Origin: Achromobacter kerstersii
Lineage (GTDB): Bacteria; Pseudomonadota; Gammaproteobacteria; Burkholderiales; Burkholderiaceae_B
Direction: 5' to 3'
NCBI RefSeq assembly: GCF_902859595.1
Contig: NZ_CADIJQ010000001.1
Location: 1,116,001-1,180,000, forward strand
DNA: 64,000 bases
Positions 19,418 through 28,612 of this stretch are shown here, one piece after another. The notes beneath the pieces were generated by a model. That model ran no database searches and was not told where the DNA came from. It saw only the letters and a list, made by a program, of their open reading frames with translations. The position numbers were made by a program, and so were the translations under genes. How positions within the stretch are numbered: position 1 is the stretch's first letter; each line of letters begins with the position of its first letter.

Positions 19418-20204
19418 CGTAGCCCATCCTCTTCAGGATCCACCCCGACACGGCCGGATGGATCACCGACAGCAGGAAGCACCCCAGATTCAGCGGAAAC
19501 GGAAAACTGATCCTCGCCCTATTCCGCTGCAATCCACGGCGAATCACCCTGGCCGCTTTATCCGCTTTCCACAAAAACGGCTTGGGACCAGGCATGTCGA
19601 AGCACATTTGTGATTCCACGTACCCCGGCATGACGACGTTGAACTTGATGCCTTCACCGGCAAGCGCGTCGCGCATGGCTTCGCCGTATACCTTCACCGC
19701 GGCCTTGCTGGCGCTGTAGCTAGGGGTTTCCGGCAAGCCTCTCCAGGCCGCCAACGAACTGATCAATGCAATCTGTCCATGCCCCAGGCGACGCATGGTG
19801 GGCAGCACGCCGTGGACGGTGGCGAAGACGGCTTTGACGTTTACGTCCAAAAGGCGATGGACGTCTTGCCAGTCCTCGCCCTGCCCGTCCGGCCCCGTGT
19901 TGATGTTGACGCCTGCGTTGGCGACCACCAAGGTGGGCATTTCGGTTTCGCAGACCTTGGCCAACCACGCCAAGAGGGCGTCGTGATCGCGCACGTCAAG
20001 TTCATACGTGATGACGCGCGCGCCCAGCGCGCCGCAACGGTCGGCCAGTTCTTGCAGACGAGCGGCGTTGCGGCCTTGCAAGATCAGGGTTTTGGCGCCG
20101 GCGCTGGCGTATTCCAGCGCAAGCGCCCCGCCGATGCCTCCGGTTGCGCCAGTGATGAGAACGCAGCGCGGAAAACCGGGCTCTTGGCTATCGGTGGTGT
20201 TCAT
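19410..20204 (-). CDS. short-chain dehydrogenase/reductase
   Basis: A 264-residue classical SDR. The NAD(P)-binding TGATGGIGGA is near the N-terminus, NAG at about residue 100, the catalytic Ser in ISSLAAW and the YSASK tetrad motif about 12 residues later. A hydrophobic C-terminal tail is present (FPLNLGCFLLSVIHPAV), as in membrane-associated SDRs next to lipid or glycan genes. The ATG at 20204 gives a normal SDR N-terminus; longer frames start inside the intergenic hairpins. It overlaps the LTA-synthase-like gene downstream and may be the first gene of that transcript. The substrate is unknown. Confidence 0.8.
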   Translation of the reverse strand: MNTTDSQEPGFPRCVLITGATGGIGGALALEYASAGAKTLILQGRNAARLQELADRCGALGARVITYELDVRDHDALLAWLAKVCETEMPTLVVANAGVNINTGPDGQGEDWQDVHRLLDVNVKAVFATVHGVLPTMRRLGHGQIALISSLAAWRGLPETPSYSASKAAVKVYGEAMRDALAGEGIKFNVVMPGYVESQMCFDMPGPKPFLWKADKAARVIRRGLQRNRARISFPFPLNLGCFLLSVIHPAVSGWILKRMGYGD

Positions 20205-20353
20205 GCTTGGGGGACTGAGTTGGCGCGGGGGCCAATGGGGGGTGCGATGAAGCGGCAGGGCACGCGAAGCCCGCGCGGCGAAGGCGCGGCTATCTGGGTA
20301 AAGGCAAGACGTATAGCGAATGTAGGCGTTATCTGTGGCACGGCAACATGGAC

Positions 20354-20375
20354 ATGGCCGCCTTTCGGCGGCCAT
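20354..20375. terminator. perfect 9-bp hairpin between dps and SDR genes
   Basis: ATGGCCGCC-TTTC-GGCGGCCAT. It has no strong T-run on either side. It is the second of two hairpins downstream of dps and may reinforce termination. Confidence 0.45.
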
Positions 20376-20398
20376 CATCGGGGTGTTCACAAAGTTAC

Positions 20399-20426
20399 GG
20401 CCATCTCCCCGGATGGGAAGATGGCC
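20399..20426 (-). terminator. probable dps terminator
   Basis: GGCCATCTCCCC and GGGAAGATGGCC form a long stem with one bulged base and a short loop, about 29 bases after the dps stop on the minus strand. The following bases are only moderately T-rich (GTAACTTTG), so efficiency is uncertain. Confidence 0.5.
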
Positions 20427-20454
20427 GGCCATTGTAAGCGATCAATCGATCGAT

Positions 20455-20955
20455 TTATTGCAATAAGCTACGCAACATCCACGCATTCTTCTCATGCACA
20501 TCCAAACGCTGCGTCAACAGATCCGCCGTCGGCTGGTCATTCGCAGCATCGGCCTTCTCAAAAGCCGCACGCGCGGTCTTGGCGACCGACTCATTGGCAC
20601 TGACCAACAAGCGCACCATTTCCAGCGCTTCCGGCACCGATTCCGGCTCGGCGATCGACGACAGCTTCGAGTACTCGCGATACGTGCCCGGCGCGTAGTG
20701 ACCCAGCGCGCGAATGCGTTCGGCGATGCTGTCCAGCGCGTTCCACTCTTCCGTGTACTGCGTCATGAACATCAGGTGCAGCGTGTTGAACATGGGCCCC
20801 GTGACGTTCCAGTGGAAGTTGTGCGTCATCAGGTACAGCGTGTACGAGTCGGCAAGCAGCTTGGACAATTCGCCGGCGACGGCGGCGCGGTCCTTGTCCG
20901 AAATGCCGATGTTGATGCGCGGAACGCTCGGGGTCTTCTTGGTGGACTTGGCCAT
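20455..20955 (-). CDS. dps: Dps-family DNA-binding ferritin-like protein
   Basis: A 166-residue protein of the usual Dps length. The lysine-rich N-terminal tail can bind DNA. The ferroxidase ligands sit in the HNFHWNVTGPMF motif and in a DSIAERIRALG helix. It stores iron and shields DNA from peroxide. A clear AGGAG stands just before the ATG. It lies downstream of oxyR on the same strand with a 150-base gap, and Dps genes are classical OxyR targets in other bacteria, so peroxide induction is likely; I did not find a convincing OxyR site by eye. Confidence 0.93.
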   Translation of the reverse strand: MAKSTKKTPSVPRINIGISDKDRAAVAGELSKLLADSYTLYLMTHNFHWNVTGPMFNTLHLMFMTQYTEEWNALDSIAERIRALGHYAPGTYREYSKLSSIAEPESVPEALEMVRLLVSANESVAKTARAAFEKADAANDQPTADLLTQRLDVHEKNAWMLRSLLQ

Positions 20956-21105
20956 TGCTAGCTCCTATTAGGAAAAGTACGAAAGAAGGATACCACTGCA
21001 AATACGACGAATTGACGCGACACCCGCATGAATACAGGCCTGCGGCGCAACGCTTTGATGCGGCTCAAACTTCATCAGTCGGGGCGGCTGGCAGGACCAA
21101 AGCGA

Positions 21106-22056
21106 TCAATCCTGAACCGCCGCAACTTCATCCGCCAGCATTTTGACGCCGGGCAATTCACATTCATAAACGGCTTGCGCCAGTGCTTCGATGGCGGCCA
21201 GGCGGGGGAAGCTGCGGCGCCATGCAAGCACCACCCGGCGTTCAGGCACGTGGCCCTCAAACGGCAGGTAGCGCAGCAGGCTGTTGCTGGGCGGATGCTC
21301 AGGCACAGCCGTCACCGGCAAGACCGTGACGCCGATGCCGGCCGCGACCATGTGGCGGATGGTTTCCAGCGAAGAGCCTTCGAAGGTGCGTTGAATACCA
21401 TCGCTGGCGGCCGAGAAGCGTGACAGTTCCGGGCACACTTCCAGGACTTGATCGCGAAAGCAATGGCCGCTGCCCAAGAGCAGCATGGTCTGCTGCTTCA
21501 GGTCTTGGGCGTCGATGGATTTGCGCTGCGCCAGTTCGTGGTCGTTGGGCACTGCGACGATGAAGGGTTCGTCGTAAAGCGGCTGCATGACCAGGCCGGC
21601 TTCGGGCAGCGGCAACGCCATGATGGCGCAGTCGATTTCCCCCTGACGCAGCAGCTCCACCAGGCGGACGGTGAAGTTTTCTTGCAGCAGCAGCGGCATT
21701 TGCGGGGTGCGGCCGATTTGCACCGGCACCAGCTTGGGCAACAGGTACGGCCCAATGGTGTGGATGACGCCGACGCGCAAGGGGCCGGCCAGCGGGTCGT
21801 GGCCCTGCCGCGCAATCTCCTTGATGCTGGCGCTTTCTTCCAGCACTTTCTGCGCCTGCGCGACGATGCGCTGGCCGATGGGGGTGACGCCCACCTCGGC
21901 GCCGCCACGCTCAAACAGCGTCACGCCCAGTTCGTCTTCCAGCTTGCGTATCGCGACAGACAGCGTGGGCTGGCTGACGAAACAGGCCTCGGCTGCGCGG
22001 CCGAAATGCCGTTCGCGTGCAACCGCGACGATGTACTTGAGTTCGGTGAGAGTCAT
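21106..22056 (-). CDS. oxyR: LysR-family hydrogen peroxide sensor OxyR
   Basis: A 316-residue LysR regulator. An N-terminal winged helix-turn-helix (HFGRAAEACFVSQPTLSVAIRKLE) precedes the effector domain. The redox motif GSGHCFRDQVLEVC places cysteines at 199 and 208, exactly the E. coli OxyR numbering, so disulfide-based peroxide sensing is expected. It controls peroxide defence genes, probably including dps next to it. It follows recG by about 80 bases on the same strand. Confidence 0.95.
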   Translation of the reverse strand: MTLTELKYIVAVARERHFGRAAEACFVSQPTLSVAIRKLEDELGVTLFERGGAEVGVTPIGQRIVAQAQKVLEESASIKEIARQGHDPLAGPLRVGVIHTIGPYLLPKLVPVQIGRTPQMPLLLQENFTVRLVELLRQGEIDCAIMALPLPEAGLVMQPLYDEPFIVAVPNDHELAQRKSIDAQDLKQQTMLLLGSGHCFRDQVLEVCPELSRFSAASDGIQRTFEGSSLETIRHMVAAGIGVTVLPVTAVPEHPPSNSLLRYLPFEGHVPERRVVLAWRRSFPRLAAIEALAQAVYECELPGVKMLADEVAAVQD

Positions 22057-22138
22057 GGTGGACTACGCCCCCGGGGGTTGTGCGCGGGCGTTTTGGCCCG
22101 CGCTTAAATGATTCAGGTGATGGACGGGCCGCATGGCG

Positions 22139-24229
22139 TCAGGTCCGTAAGAAGTCTTCGCGGCCGCGCATCCAGCGCGCCAGGTGCGCCTCGACGGCGG
22201 CCGGGTGTTCGGCGCGCAGCCAGACGGCGGCGTCGCGGGCGTCTTCGGCGATGGCGGCATCCGTCTCCAGGTCGGCGAAGCGCAACAGCGCCATGCCGGA
22301 TTGACGCGTGCCCAGGAATTCGCCGGGACCGCGCTGTTCCAGGTCGCGCCGGGCAATCTCGAAGCCGTCCGACGTTTCAAACATGGCGCGCAGCCGTTCG
22401 CGCGCGACTTGCGACAGCGGCGTTTGGTAAAGCAATACACAGACAGACTCGGCGGTGCCGCGCCCTACCCGGCCGCGCAGCTGGTGCAACTGAGCCAGGC
22501 CGAAGCGTTCGGCGTGCTCGATGACCATCAGCGATGCATTGGGCACGTCCACCCCAACTTCGATGACGGTGGTGGCAACCAGCAGGTCGACCTCGCCTTC
22601 GCGGAAGGCTTGCATGACGGCGGCTTTTTCCGCTTGGGGCAGCCGGCCGTGGACCAAGCCGATGCGCAGGTCGGGCAAGTCAACGCGCATGCCTTCGTAG
22701 GTGTCGACGGCGGTTTGCAGTTCCAGCGCCTCGCTTTCTTCAACCAGCGGGCAGACCCAATACACTTGCTGCCCGCCACGCGCCGCCTGCGCGACGTGGG
22801 CGATGACTTCTTCGCGCCGTGCGTCAGACACCAGCTTGGTCAGCACGGGCGTGCGGCCCGGCGGCAGTTCGTCGATGACGGAAACGTCCAGGTCGGCAAA
22901 GAAGGTCATCGCCAAGGTGCGCGGAATGGGCGTGGCGCTCATGTTCAGCTGATGCGGCACGATGCGGCCGCGCACGGTCTCACCCTTCTTCGTCAGCGCC
23001 AGCCGTTGGCCGACGCCGAAACGGTGTTGCTCATCAACGATGGACAGGCCCAGCCGATGGAATTCAACGTGGTCTTGAATGATGGCTTGCGTGCCGACGA
23101 CGAGCTGCACGCTGCCGTCTGCCGCAGCGGCGGCGGCTTCACGGCGCGCTTTGGCGGTAAGGCTGCCGCTTAACCACGCGACGTTGATGCCCAGCGGCTG
23201 CAGCCACGAGACCAGCTTGCGGAAGTGTTGCTCGGCCAGAATTTCGGTGGGCGCCATCAACGCCACTTGGGCGCCGCCGGCAATCGCCTGGGCGGCGGCG
23301 ATGGCGGCCACGACCGTTTTGCCGCTGCCTACGTCGCCCTGCAACAGGCGATGCATGGGGTACGGCTTGGCCAGGTCGGCGGAAATTTCCTGCACCACGC
23401 GTTCTTGCGCGGCCGTTAACTTGAATGGCAGGTTGGCGTATAGCTTGGCGACCAGGCCGCCGGCCTCGTTGCGCACCGGTAGCGATTCGGCTTCCTTGAT
23501 GCGACGGGCGGCGCGCGCGGCGGCTAGCGACAACTGCTGCGCCAGCAGCTCGTCGAATTTGATGCGGCGCCAGGCGGGGTGGACGCGGTCCAGCAGCGCT
23601 TGTTCGGATTCGCCTTGGGCCGGCGTATGCAGCGCACGGATAGCGGGTTCAAAGGGAGGCAGGTCGTAGCGGGCGCGGGCTTCATCCGGCAAGGTGTCGG
23701 ACAAATCCGCGCGATCCAGCGCTTGCGCGATGGCGCGGCGCAGCGGCAGCTGCGGCAGCCCTTCTGTTGTGGGATAGACCGGGGTCAGCGCCGTGGGCAG
23801 CGGCGCGTCCGCATTGGTCATGCGGGGGTGCACCATCTGCCGGCCAAAGAGACCGCCGCGGACTTCACCGCGAGCGCGCAACCGTTTGCCCACCGCGATC
23901 TGCTTTTGCTGGCTGGGGTAGAAATTCAGCCAGCGCAATTGGAGTTCGCCCGTTTCATCCGCCAAGGTGGCGGTGAGCTGACGCCGAGGCCGGTACTGCA
24001 CCTCGGATTTCGTGATCTCGCCTTCGACCTGGCCAGCAAAGCCCGGGCGCAGCGAACTGATCGGGATGATGCGGGTTTCGTCTTCGTAGCGCAGCGGCAG
24101 GTGCAGCACGAAGTCCTCGGGCAGCACCAAGCCCAGATTCCGAAGCTTGCGCTCGGTATCCGTCATCGGTTTGCCGGCGCCTTTGGTATCGGCGCCGGGT
24201 CGCTTGGAAGCCACTGCCGCGGCCGGCAT
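22139..24229 (-). CDS. recG: ATP-dependent DNA helicase RecG
   Basis: A 696-residue superfamily 2 helicase that remodels stalled forks and Holliday junctions. An N-terminal wedge/OB region (about 30-250) is followed by Walker A LLQGDVGSGKT, a DEQH-type box (IVDEQHRFGVGQR), the GRIVPHQLNMSATPIPRTLAMT motif III and the C-terminal helicase motif VATTVIEVGVDVPNA with QLRGRVGRG. The first ATG gives a short extra N-terminal tail; a start at the later MTDTERK (codon 22) is also possible. It follows ridA by 39 bases and precedes oxyR. Confidence 0.96.
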   Translation of the reverse strand: MPAAAVASKRPGADTKGAGKPMTDTERKLRNLGLVLPEDFVLHLPLRYEDETRIIPISSLRPGFAGQVEGEITKSEVQYRPRRQLTATLADETGELQLRWLNFYPSQQKQIAVGKRLRARGEVRGGLFGRQMVHPRMTNADAPLPTALTPVYPTTEGLPQLPLRRAIAQALDRADLSDTLPDEARARYDLPPFEPAIRALHTPAQGESEQALLDRVHPAWRRIKFDELLAQQLSLAAARAARRIKEAESLPVRNEAGGLVAKLYANLPFKLTAAQERVVQEISADLAKPYPMHRLLQGDVGSGKTVVAAIAAAQAIAGGAQVALMAPTEILAEQHFRKLVSWLQPLGINVAWLSGSLTAKARREAAAAAADGSVQLVVGTQAIIQDHVEFHRLGLSIVDEQHRFGVGQRLALTKKGETVRGRIVPHQLNMSATPIPRTLAMTFFADLDVSVIDELPPGRTPVLTKLVSDARREEVIAHVAQAARGGQQVYWVCPLVEESEALELQTAVDTYEGMRVDLPDLRIGLVHGRLPQAEKAAVMQAFREGEVDLLVATTVIEVGVDVPNASLMVIEHAERFGLAQLHQLRGRVGRGTAESVCVLLYQTPLSQVARERLRAMFETSDGFEIARRDLEQRGPGEFLGTRQSGMALLRFADLETDAAIAEDARDAAVWLRAEHPAAVEAHLARWMRGREDFLRT

Positions 24230-24268
24230 GAAGAAACGAACCTCTGGGCTTGACCGTCCGGGTGCGCC

Positions 24269-24655
24269 TTACAGGACCAGAATGGCTTCGACTTCGAACT
24301 GCGCGCCCTTGGGCAGGCTGGCCACACCGATGGTGGAGCGTGCCGGGAACGGCTGCGGAATGATCTCGGCCATGATCGAGTTGGCGGCGGTGAACTTGCC
24401 CAGATCAGTCAGGAACAAGGTCAGCTTGACCACGTTGTCCAGCGTGCCGCCAGCTTCGGTGATGACAGCCTGCATGTTGGCAAAGGCCTGACGCACTTGC
24501 GCGTCAAAGTTTTCAGAGACCAGATCGCCGGTGCCGGGCTCCAGGCCGATCTGGCCCGAAAGGTAAACAGTCTTGATGCCGGTAACGGCAACCGCTTGCG
24601 AGTAAGGGCCAACGGCAGCGGGTGCGGCGTCGGTATGGATGATTTGCTTGCTCAT
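24269..24655 (-). CDS. ridA: RidA family enamine/imine deaminase
   Basis: A 128-residue protein of the Rid family, which hydrolyses reactive 2-aminoacrylate and related imines released by PLP enzymes. Characteristic blocks are GPYSQAV near residue 17, YLSGQIG, the QAFANMQAVITEAGG helix and the C-terminal PARSTIGVASLPKGAQFEVEA, containing the arginine that binds the substrate carboxylate. It is the first gene in a probable ridA-recG-oxyR run. Confidence 0.95.
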   Translation of the reverse strand: MSKQIIHTDAAPAAVGPYSQAVAVTGIKTVYLSGQIGLEPGTGDLVSENFDAQVRQAFANMQAVITEAGGTLDNVVKLTLFLTDLGKFTAANSIMAEIIPQPFPARSTIGVASLPKGAQFEVEAILVL

Positions 24656-24763
24656 GGGCGGAATCCTTCAGGTGACGGATAGAAGCTACAACTATCGAAG
24701 TTTATCTAGCAATAGACGTTTGCGAAAGTGGCCGGATGACGCAGGGACGAATGAATCCCGGTT

Positions 24764-25678
24764 TCATGCCTCTGCCTGATGGCCGGCGCCGCCGATATCA
24801 CCGCGATGGGCGATCAGCAAATCCACCAGCGCTTGGGCGGCGACCGACAAGCTGCGGCCCTTGCGCTGCACCAGATAGAGGGGCCGCGTCAGCGCACGGC
24901 CGGCCAATGGCACCACGCGCAGATCGTCGCTGGCGAAATGAAAAAGCGTCATGGCTGGCACGACAGACACGCCCAATCCGGCTCGCACCAGCCCGGTTAC
25001 GGTGGCCAAGTGTTCGACTTCGAAGACCGGCGATGGCGCATCGGCGCCGAAAGCCTCGTCCAGATGTTTGCGCACACTGCTGCCGCGCGCAAGCTGAATG
25101 ACGGGGTGGCGGACGATATCGCGCAAGCGCACTGATTTTTGCGCAGCAAGCGGATGATCGGCGCGGCACACCAGAAAGTAGCGGTCGGCGTGCAGAAATT
25201 CGCTGTCCAAGTCCGTCATGTCCGCCCGCCGCGACGCCACCGCGAAGTCGACCTGCCCGCTTTGCACCATATTCAGACAAGGTTCCAGCAAGGCGTCGCG
25301 CAGATCCAGCACGATGCCGGGGTGCTCATTGCTGAAGCGCGCCAGCAGATTGGGCAGCCAGCCGGCCGCCAATGACGGTAGCGCCGCCAGCGCCACGCGG
25401 CCACGGCGCCGGGCGGCGTGGTCGCGCAGGTCTTCCATGACGAGATCCATATCCGCTAGAAGTCTGCGCGCGGACGCGTCCAGCACACGGCCTTCGGCCG
25501 TCAGTTCGACGTGGCGGGTACTTCGGTCGAAAAGGCGCAGCCCGGCGGTGTCTTCCAGGGACCGGATCAGCGCGCTGAAGGCGGGCTGCGTCAGGTGGCA
25601 GCGCTGCGCGGCACGCGTGAAATGCCGTTCTTCAGCCAGCGCCACAAAGGCGCGGAGTTGGCGTGCAGATAGATTCAT
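24764..25678 (-). CDS. LysR-family regulator, divergent from the AtuA operon
   Basis: A 304-residue LysR protein with the N-terminal helix-turn-helix (HFTRAAQRCHLTQPAFSALIRSLE) and a periplasmic-binding-like effector domain. It is transcribed away from the atuA-type operon, with only 99 bases between the two starts. That gap holds a perfect palindrome (ATCAATTGAT) and a promoter-like pair, the usual layout for a LysR protein controlling its neighbour. The inducer is unknown and is probably the substrate or a pathway intermediate. Confidence 0.88.
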   Translation of the reverse strand: MNLSARQLRAFVALAEERHFTRAAQRCHLTQPAFSALIRSLEDTAGLRLFDRSTRHVELTAEGRVLDASARRLLADMDLVMEDLRDHAARRRGRVALAALPSLAAGWLPNLLARFSNEHPGIVLDLRDALLEPCLNMVQSGQVDFAVASRRADMTDLDSEFLHADRYFLVCRADHPLAAQKSVRLRDIVRHPVIQLARGSSVRKHLDEAFGADAPSPVFEVEHLATVTGLVRAGLGVSVVPAMTLFHFASDDLRVVPLAGRALTRPLYLVQRKGRSLSVAAQALVDLLIAHRGDIGGAGHQAEA

Positions 25679-25689
25679 GGCTTTCTTCT

Positions 25690-25741
25690 ATCAATTGATC
25701 CGATTTTTCTATTTTACTGATGATCGGCAGGTGCCTATAGT
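25690..25741 (+). promoter_or_regulatory. promoter and candidate LysR operator of the AtuA operon
   Basis: A palindrome ATCAATTGAT (25690-25699) precedes TTTACT (25713-25718) and TATAGT (25736-25741), a 17-base-spaced -35/-10 pair about 37 bases before the start codon. The order operator, -35, -10 fits activation by the divergent LysR protein. Confidence 0.5.
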
Positions 25742-25777
25742 GGCCTCGACACCCGCAAGGCCCGACTGGACTCCCCT

Positions 25778-27136
25778 ATGCCTCAAACCCCTCTGCTTAT
25801 CGGCTGCGCGTCAGGATTCTCTGGCGACCGGACCGACGGCGCCGCCGACGTGGTGCGCACCCTGGCTGCCCAGGGCGGCGGCACGCTGATATTCGAAACC
25901 CTGGCCGAACGCACGCTGGCGCTGGCGCAACTCGCGCGCAACGACGACCCCAATCGGGGCTACGAGCCGCTGCTGGACGAACTGGTATCGCCCGTGCTGG
26001 CGGATTGCCTGCGCCATGGCATCAACATCGTCAGCAATTTCGGCGCGGCCAACCCCGCAGCGGCGGCCCGGCGCATTGCCGCGATTGCCCGCGAACAAGG
26101 CCTGCCCGTGCCTCGCATCGCCGTCGTGCATGGCGATGCCTTGAACACGCCCGAGCAGCGCGCCCTGCTGCAAGACCGTTTGGGCGCCGGGCTGGCAGGG
26201 CAAGAAGTCGTTAGCGCCACGGCGTATCTGGGCGCGACCGAAATCGCCGAAGCCTTGGCGGCCGGGGCGCAAATCGTGGTGGCGGGACGCGTTGCGGACC
26301 CTTCCCTGACGCTCGGCCCGGCCATGGCGCACTTTGGCTGGGACGCCGCCGATTGGCCGCGCCTGGGCCGCGCGACCATGGCCGGCCATATGCTGGAATG
26401 CGGCCTGCAAGTCACCGGCGGCTACTTCTGCGTGCCGGGCCTGAAGGATGTACCCGACGTCCACGCGGCAGGTTTCCCCATTGCTGAGATCGATGCCGAC
26501 GGCGAATTCGTTATCGGCAAGGCGGCCCACACCGGTGGCGTGGTGGATGCCCGCACGGTGAAGGAACAGCTGCTATATGAAGTCCACGACCCCGCGCGCT
26601 ATCTGACGCCCGACGTCGTGGCCGACCTGAGCCAGGCGCGCGTCGTCGAGCTGGGCGGCAACCGCGTGGCGGTGCATGGCATCACCGGCCACGCGCGGCC
26701 CGCCGAATTGAAGGTCAACGTCTGCTATCGGGGTGGCTGGCTGGCCGAAGCGGAAATTTCCTACGCAGGGGTGCAAGCTGAAGCCCGGGCACGCCTGGCT
26801 GCGGACATTGTCCAGAAGCGGCTGGGTTCGGCCTTCAAACTGCGCGCGGATTTGATCGGCGCAATCAGCATCCTGGGCGACGACGCCGGTGAGATGCGCC
26901 GCGCCCTGCCTGACTCGCACGCGCGCGATGTACGCCTGCGCCTGGCCGGCGAACACGCCGATCGCGCCCAGGCCGAACGCATTTTGCGCGAAGTGAATGC
27001 GCTGTACACCTGCGGCCCGGCAGGCGGCGGCGGCGTGCGCACCGCGTTGCGGCCGCGTTTGAACATGCTGTCTTGCACCATCCCCCGCGACGCCGTGCAA
27101 AGCGGCTGGAAATTCCTGGAGGAAATCGCGTCATGA
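25778..27136 (+). CDS. AtuA-family protein (DUF1446, N-terminal part)
   Basis: A 452-residue protein of the acyclic terpene utilisation AtuA/DUF1446 family, with GCASGFSGDRTDG at the N-terminus, NIVSNFGAANP and a VVAGRVADPSLTLGP block. AtuA is needed for citronellol and geraniol breakdown in Pseudomonas, but the family is wider and its chemistry is not settled. Here the C-terminal domain found fused in longer AtuA proteins is encoded separately by the next gene, with a four-base overlap. The rest of the citronellol pathway (atuB-H) is absent, so a different substrate is likely. Confidence 0.85.
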   Translation: MPQTPLLIGCASGFSGDRTDGAADVVRTLAAQGGGTLIFETLAERTLALAQLARNDDPNRGYEPLLDELVSPVLADCLRHGINIVSNFGAANPAAAARRIAAIAREQGLPVPRIAVVHGDALNTPEQRALLQDRLGAGLAGQEVVSATAYLGATEIAEALAAGAQIVVAGRVADPSLTLGPAMAHFGWDAADWPRLGRATMAGHMLECGLQVTGGYFCVPGLKDVPDVHAAGFPIAEIDADGEFVIGKAAHTGGVVDARTVKEQLLYEVHDPARYLTPDVVADLSQARVVELGGNRVAVHGITGHARPAELKVNVCYRGGWLAEAEISYAGVQAEARARLAADIVQKRLGSAFKLRADLIGAISILGDDAGEMRRALPDSHARDVRLRLAGEHADRAQAERILREVNALYTCGPAGGGGVRTALRPRLNMLSCTIPRDAVQSGWKFLEEIAS

Positions 27137-27522
27137 CCCGCGCCCCCCACACGCAAAAAGTACCGCTGTATCGCCTGGGCCACAGCCGCTCGGGAGACAA
27201 GGGCAACATCTCGAACCTGAGCCTGATCGCCTGGGACCCCGAGTGCTACGACGTGCTGACCGCACAAGTCACCGAAGCCCGCGTCGCCGATTGGTTCGCG
27301 TACCGCCACCCCACGCGCGTAACGCGCTACCTGCTGCCCACGCTGCACGCCATGAATTTCGTGCTGGAAGGCGTGCTGGACGGCGGCGTGAACGATGCCC
27401 TGAATCTGGACACGCACGGCAAGAGCCTGTCCTTCCGATTGCTGGACCTGACGGTGGAGGTCAGCGCAGAACTGGCCGCCCGCCTGCCAGACATACCCGG
27501 CGACCGCCCCGCGGCCGCCTGA
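27133..27522 (+). CDS. AtuA C-terminal-domain protein
   Basis: A 129-residue protein corresponding to the C-terminal domain of fused AtuA proteins. The block LGHSRSGDKGNISNLSLIAW is typical, followed by NFVLEGVLDGGVNDALNLDTHGK. The ATG overlaps the stop of the larger AtuA gene (ATGA), which supports coupled translation and a two-subunit complex. An in-frame ATG further upstream lies inside the previous gene and is less likely. Confidence 0.85.
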   Translation: MTRAPHTQKVPLYRLGHSRSGDKGNISNLSLIAWDPECYDVLTAQVTEARVADWFAYRHPTRVTRYLLPTLHAMNFVLEGVLDGGVNDALNLDTHGKSLSFRLLDLTVEVSAELAARLPDIPGDRPAAA

Positions 27523-27567
27523 TACTCCCCGCCCGACCATAAAAAAACACCACAGGAGACACACAAC

Positions 27568-28533
27568 ATGCGCATTTCTTCCAAGGGCCGTCTGGCCCTG
27601 CTGCTGGCCGCCGCCCTGCCCCTGACCGCCATGGCGCAGAACTTTCCGGCCAAGCCCATCACGTTCATCGTGCCGTTTGCGGCCGGCAGCGCCACCGACC
27701 AGATCGGCCGCGCCATCGGCCAGGGCGTCACCGAGCAGACCGGCCAAGCCGTGGTGATCGAAAACAAACCGGGCGCCAGCGCCATGATCGGCGCGGCTGC
27801 CGGTGCGCGCGCCGCGCCCGACGGCTATACCGTCCTGATCACGACCAACACCACGCACGCCGCCAACGAGCATCTGTACAAGTCGCTGACGTATCAACCC
27901 GTGAAAGACTTTGCGCCGATCTCGCTGCTGGGCAAAGGCGGCCAGATCATGGTCGTGAACCCGAACTCGCAGGCCAAGACCGTGGGCGAATTTCTGGCCC
28001 AGGCCAAGCAGTCACCCGGCAAGCTGAGCTTTGGCAGCGGCAGCTCCAGCAGCCGCATCGCAGGCGAACTGCTGCAGCAGATGGCAGGCGTGCAACTGCT
28101 GCACGTGCCGTACAAGAGCAATCCGCTGGCGGTCACCGACCTGCTGGGCGGCCAGATCGACATGATGATCACCGACACCGCCACCGGCCTGCCGCAAGTC
28201 AAGTCCGGCAAGCTGCGCGCGCTGGGCGTGACCGGTGTAGCCCGCTCGCCGCTGGCGCCGGACGTGCCGACCATCGCCGAAGCCGGCGTGCCGGGATACG
28301 AGATGGGCTATTGGTTTGCGGCCTACGCCCCGGCCGGCACGCCGCCTGACGTGGTGAAGCGCCTGAACGAGCTGCTGGTGAACGCGACCAAGACGAAGCC
28401 TGCGCAGCAGTTCTACGCGCAGACCGGCACGGACGCTGCCACGTCCACCCCGGACGAACTGGCCACGTTCCAGCAGGCCGAATCGAAGAAGTGGGGCGAC
28501 ATCATCAAGAAGGCCGGCATCCAGCCGGAATGA
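27568..28533 (+). CDS. Bug-family tripartite tricarboxylate transporter substrate-binding protein
   Basis: A 321-residue periplasmic solute-binding protein with a cleavable signal peptide (cut expected after AMA, near residue 23). The mature start NFPAKPITFIVPFAAGSATD and the segment GYTVLITTNTTHAAN are Bug/TctC hallmarks. AGGAG precedes the ATG. No TctA/TctB membrane genes are nearby, as with most Bug genes of Bordetella and Achromobacter. Co-location with the AtuA pair suggests it captures that pathway's substrate, probably a carboxylate. Confidence 0.9.
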   Translation: MRISSKGRLALLLAAALPLTAMAQNFPAKPITFIVPFAAGSATDQIGRAIGQGVTEQTGQAVVIENKPGASAMIGAAAGARAAPDGYTVLITTNTTHAANEHLYKSLTYQPVKDFAPISLLGKGGQIMVVNPNSQAKTVGEFLAQAKQSPGKLSFGSGSSSSRIAGELLQQMAGVQLLHVPYKSNPLAVTDLLGGQIDMMITDTATGLPQVKSGKLRALGVTGVARSPLAPDVPTIAEAGVPGYEMGYWFAAYAPAGTPPDVVKRLNELLVNATKTKPAQQFYAQTGTDAATSTPDELATFQQAESKKWGDIIKKAGIQPE

Positions 28534-28561
28534 TCGCCATCGTTTCCAGCTGACGGGCATA

Positions 28562-28593
28562 AAAAAGCCCCATCGCATGCGATGGGGCTTTTT
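28562..28593. terminator. bidirectional rho-independent terminator
   Basis: A near-perfect palindrome, AAAAAGCCCCATCG then CATG then CGATGGGGCTTTTT, between the convergent Bug and fpr genes. The A-run on one side and T-run on the other make it a terminator for both strands. Confidence 0.9.
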
Positions 28594-28612
28594 ACTAGCG
28601 CAAGACGGTGAC

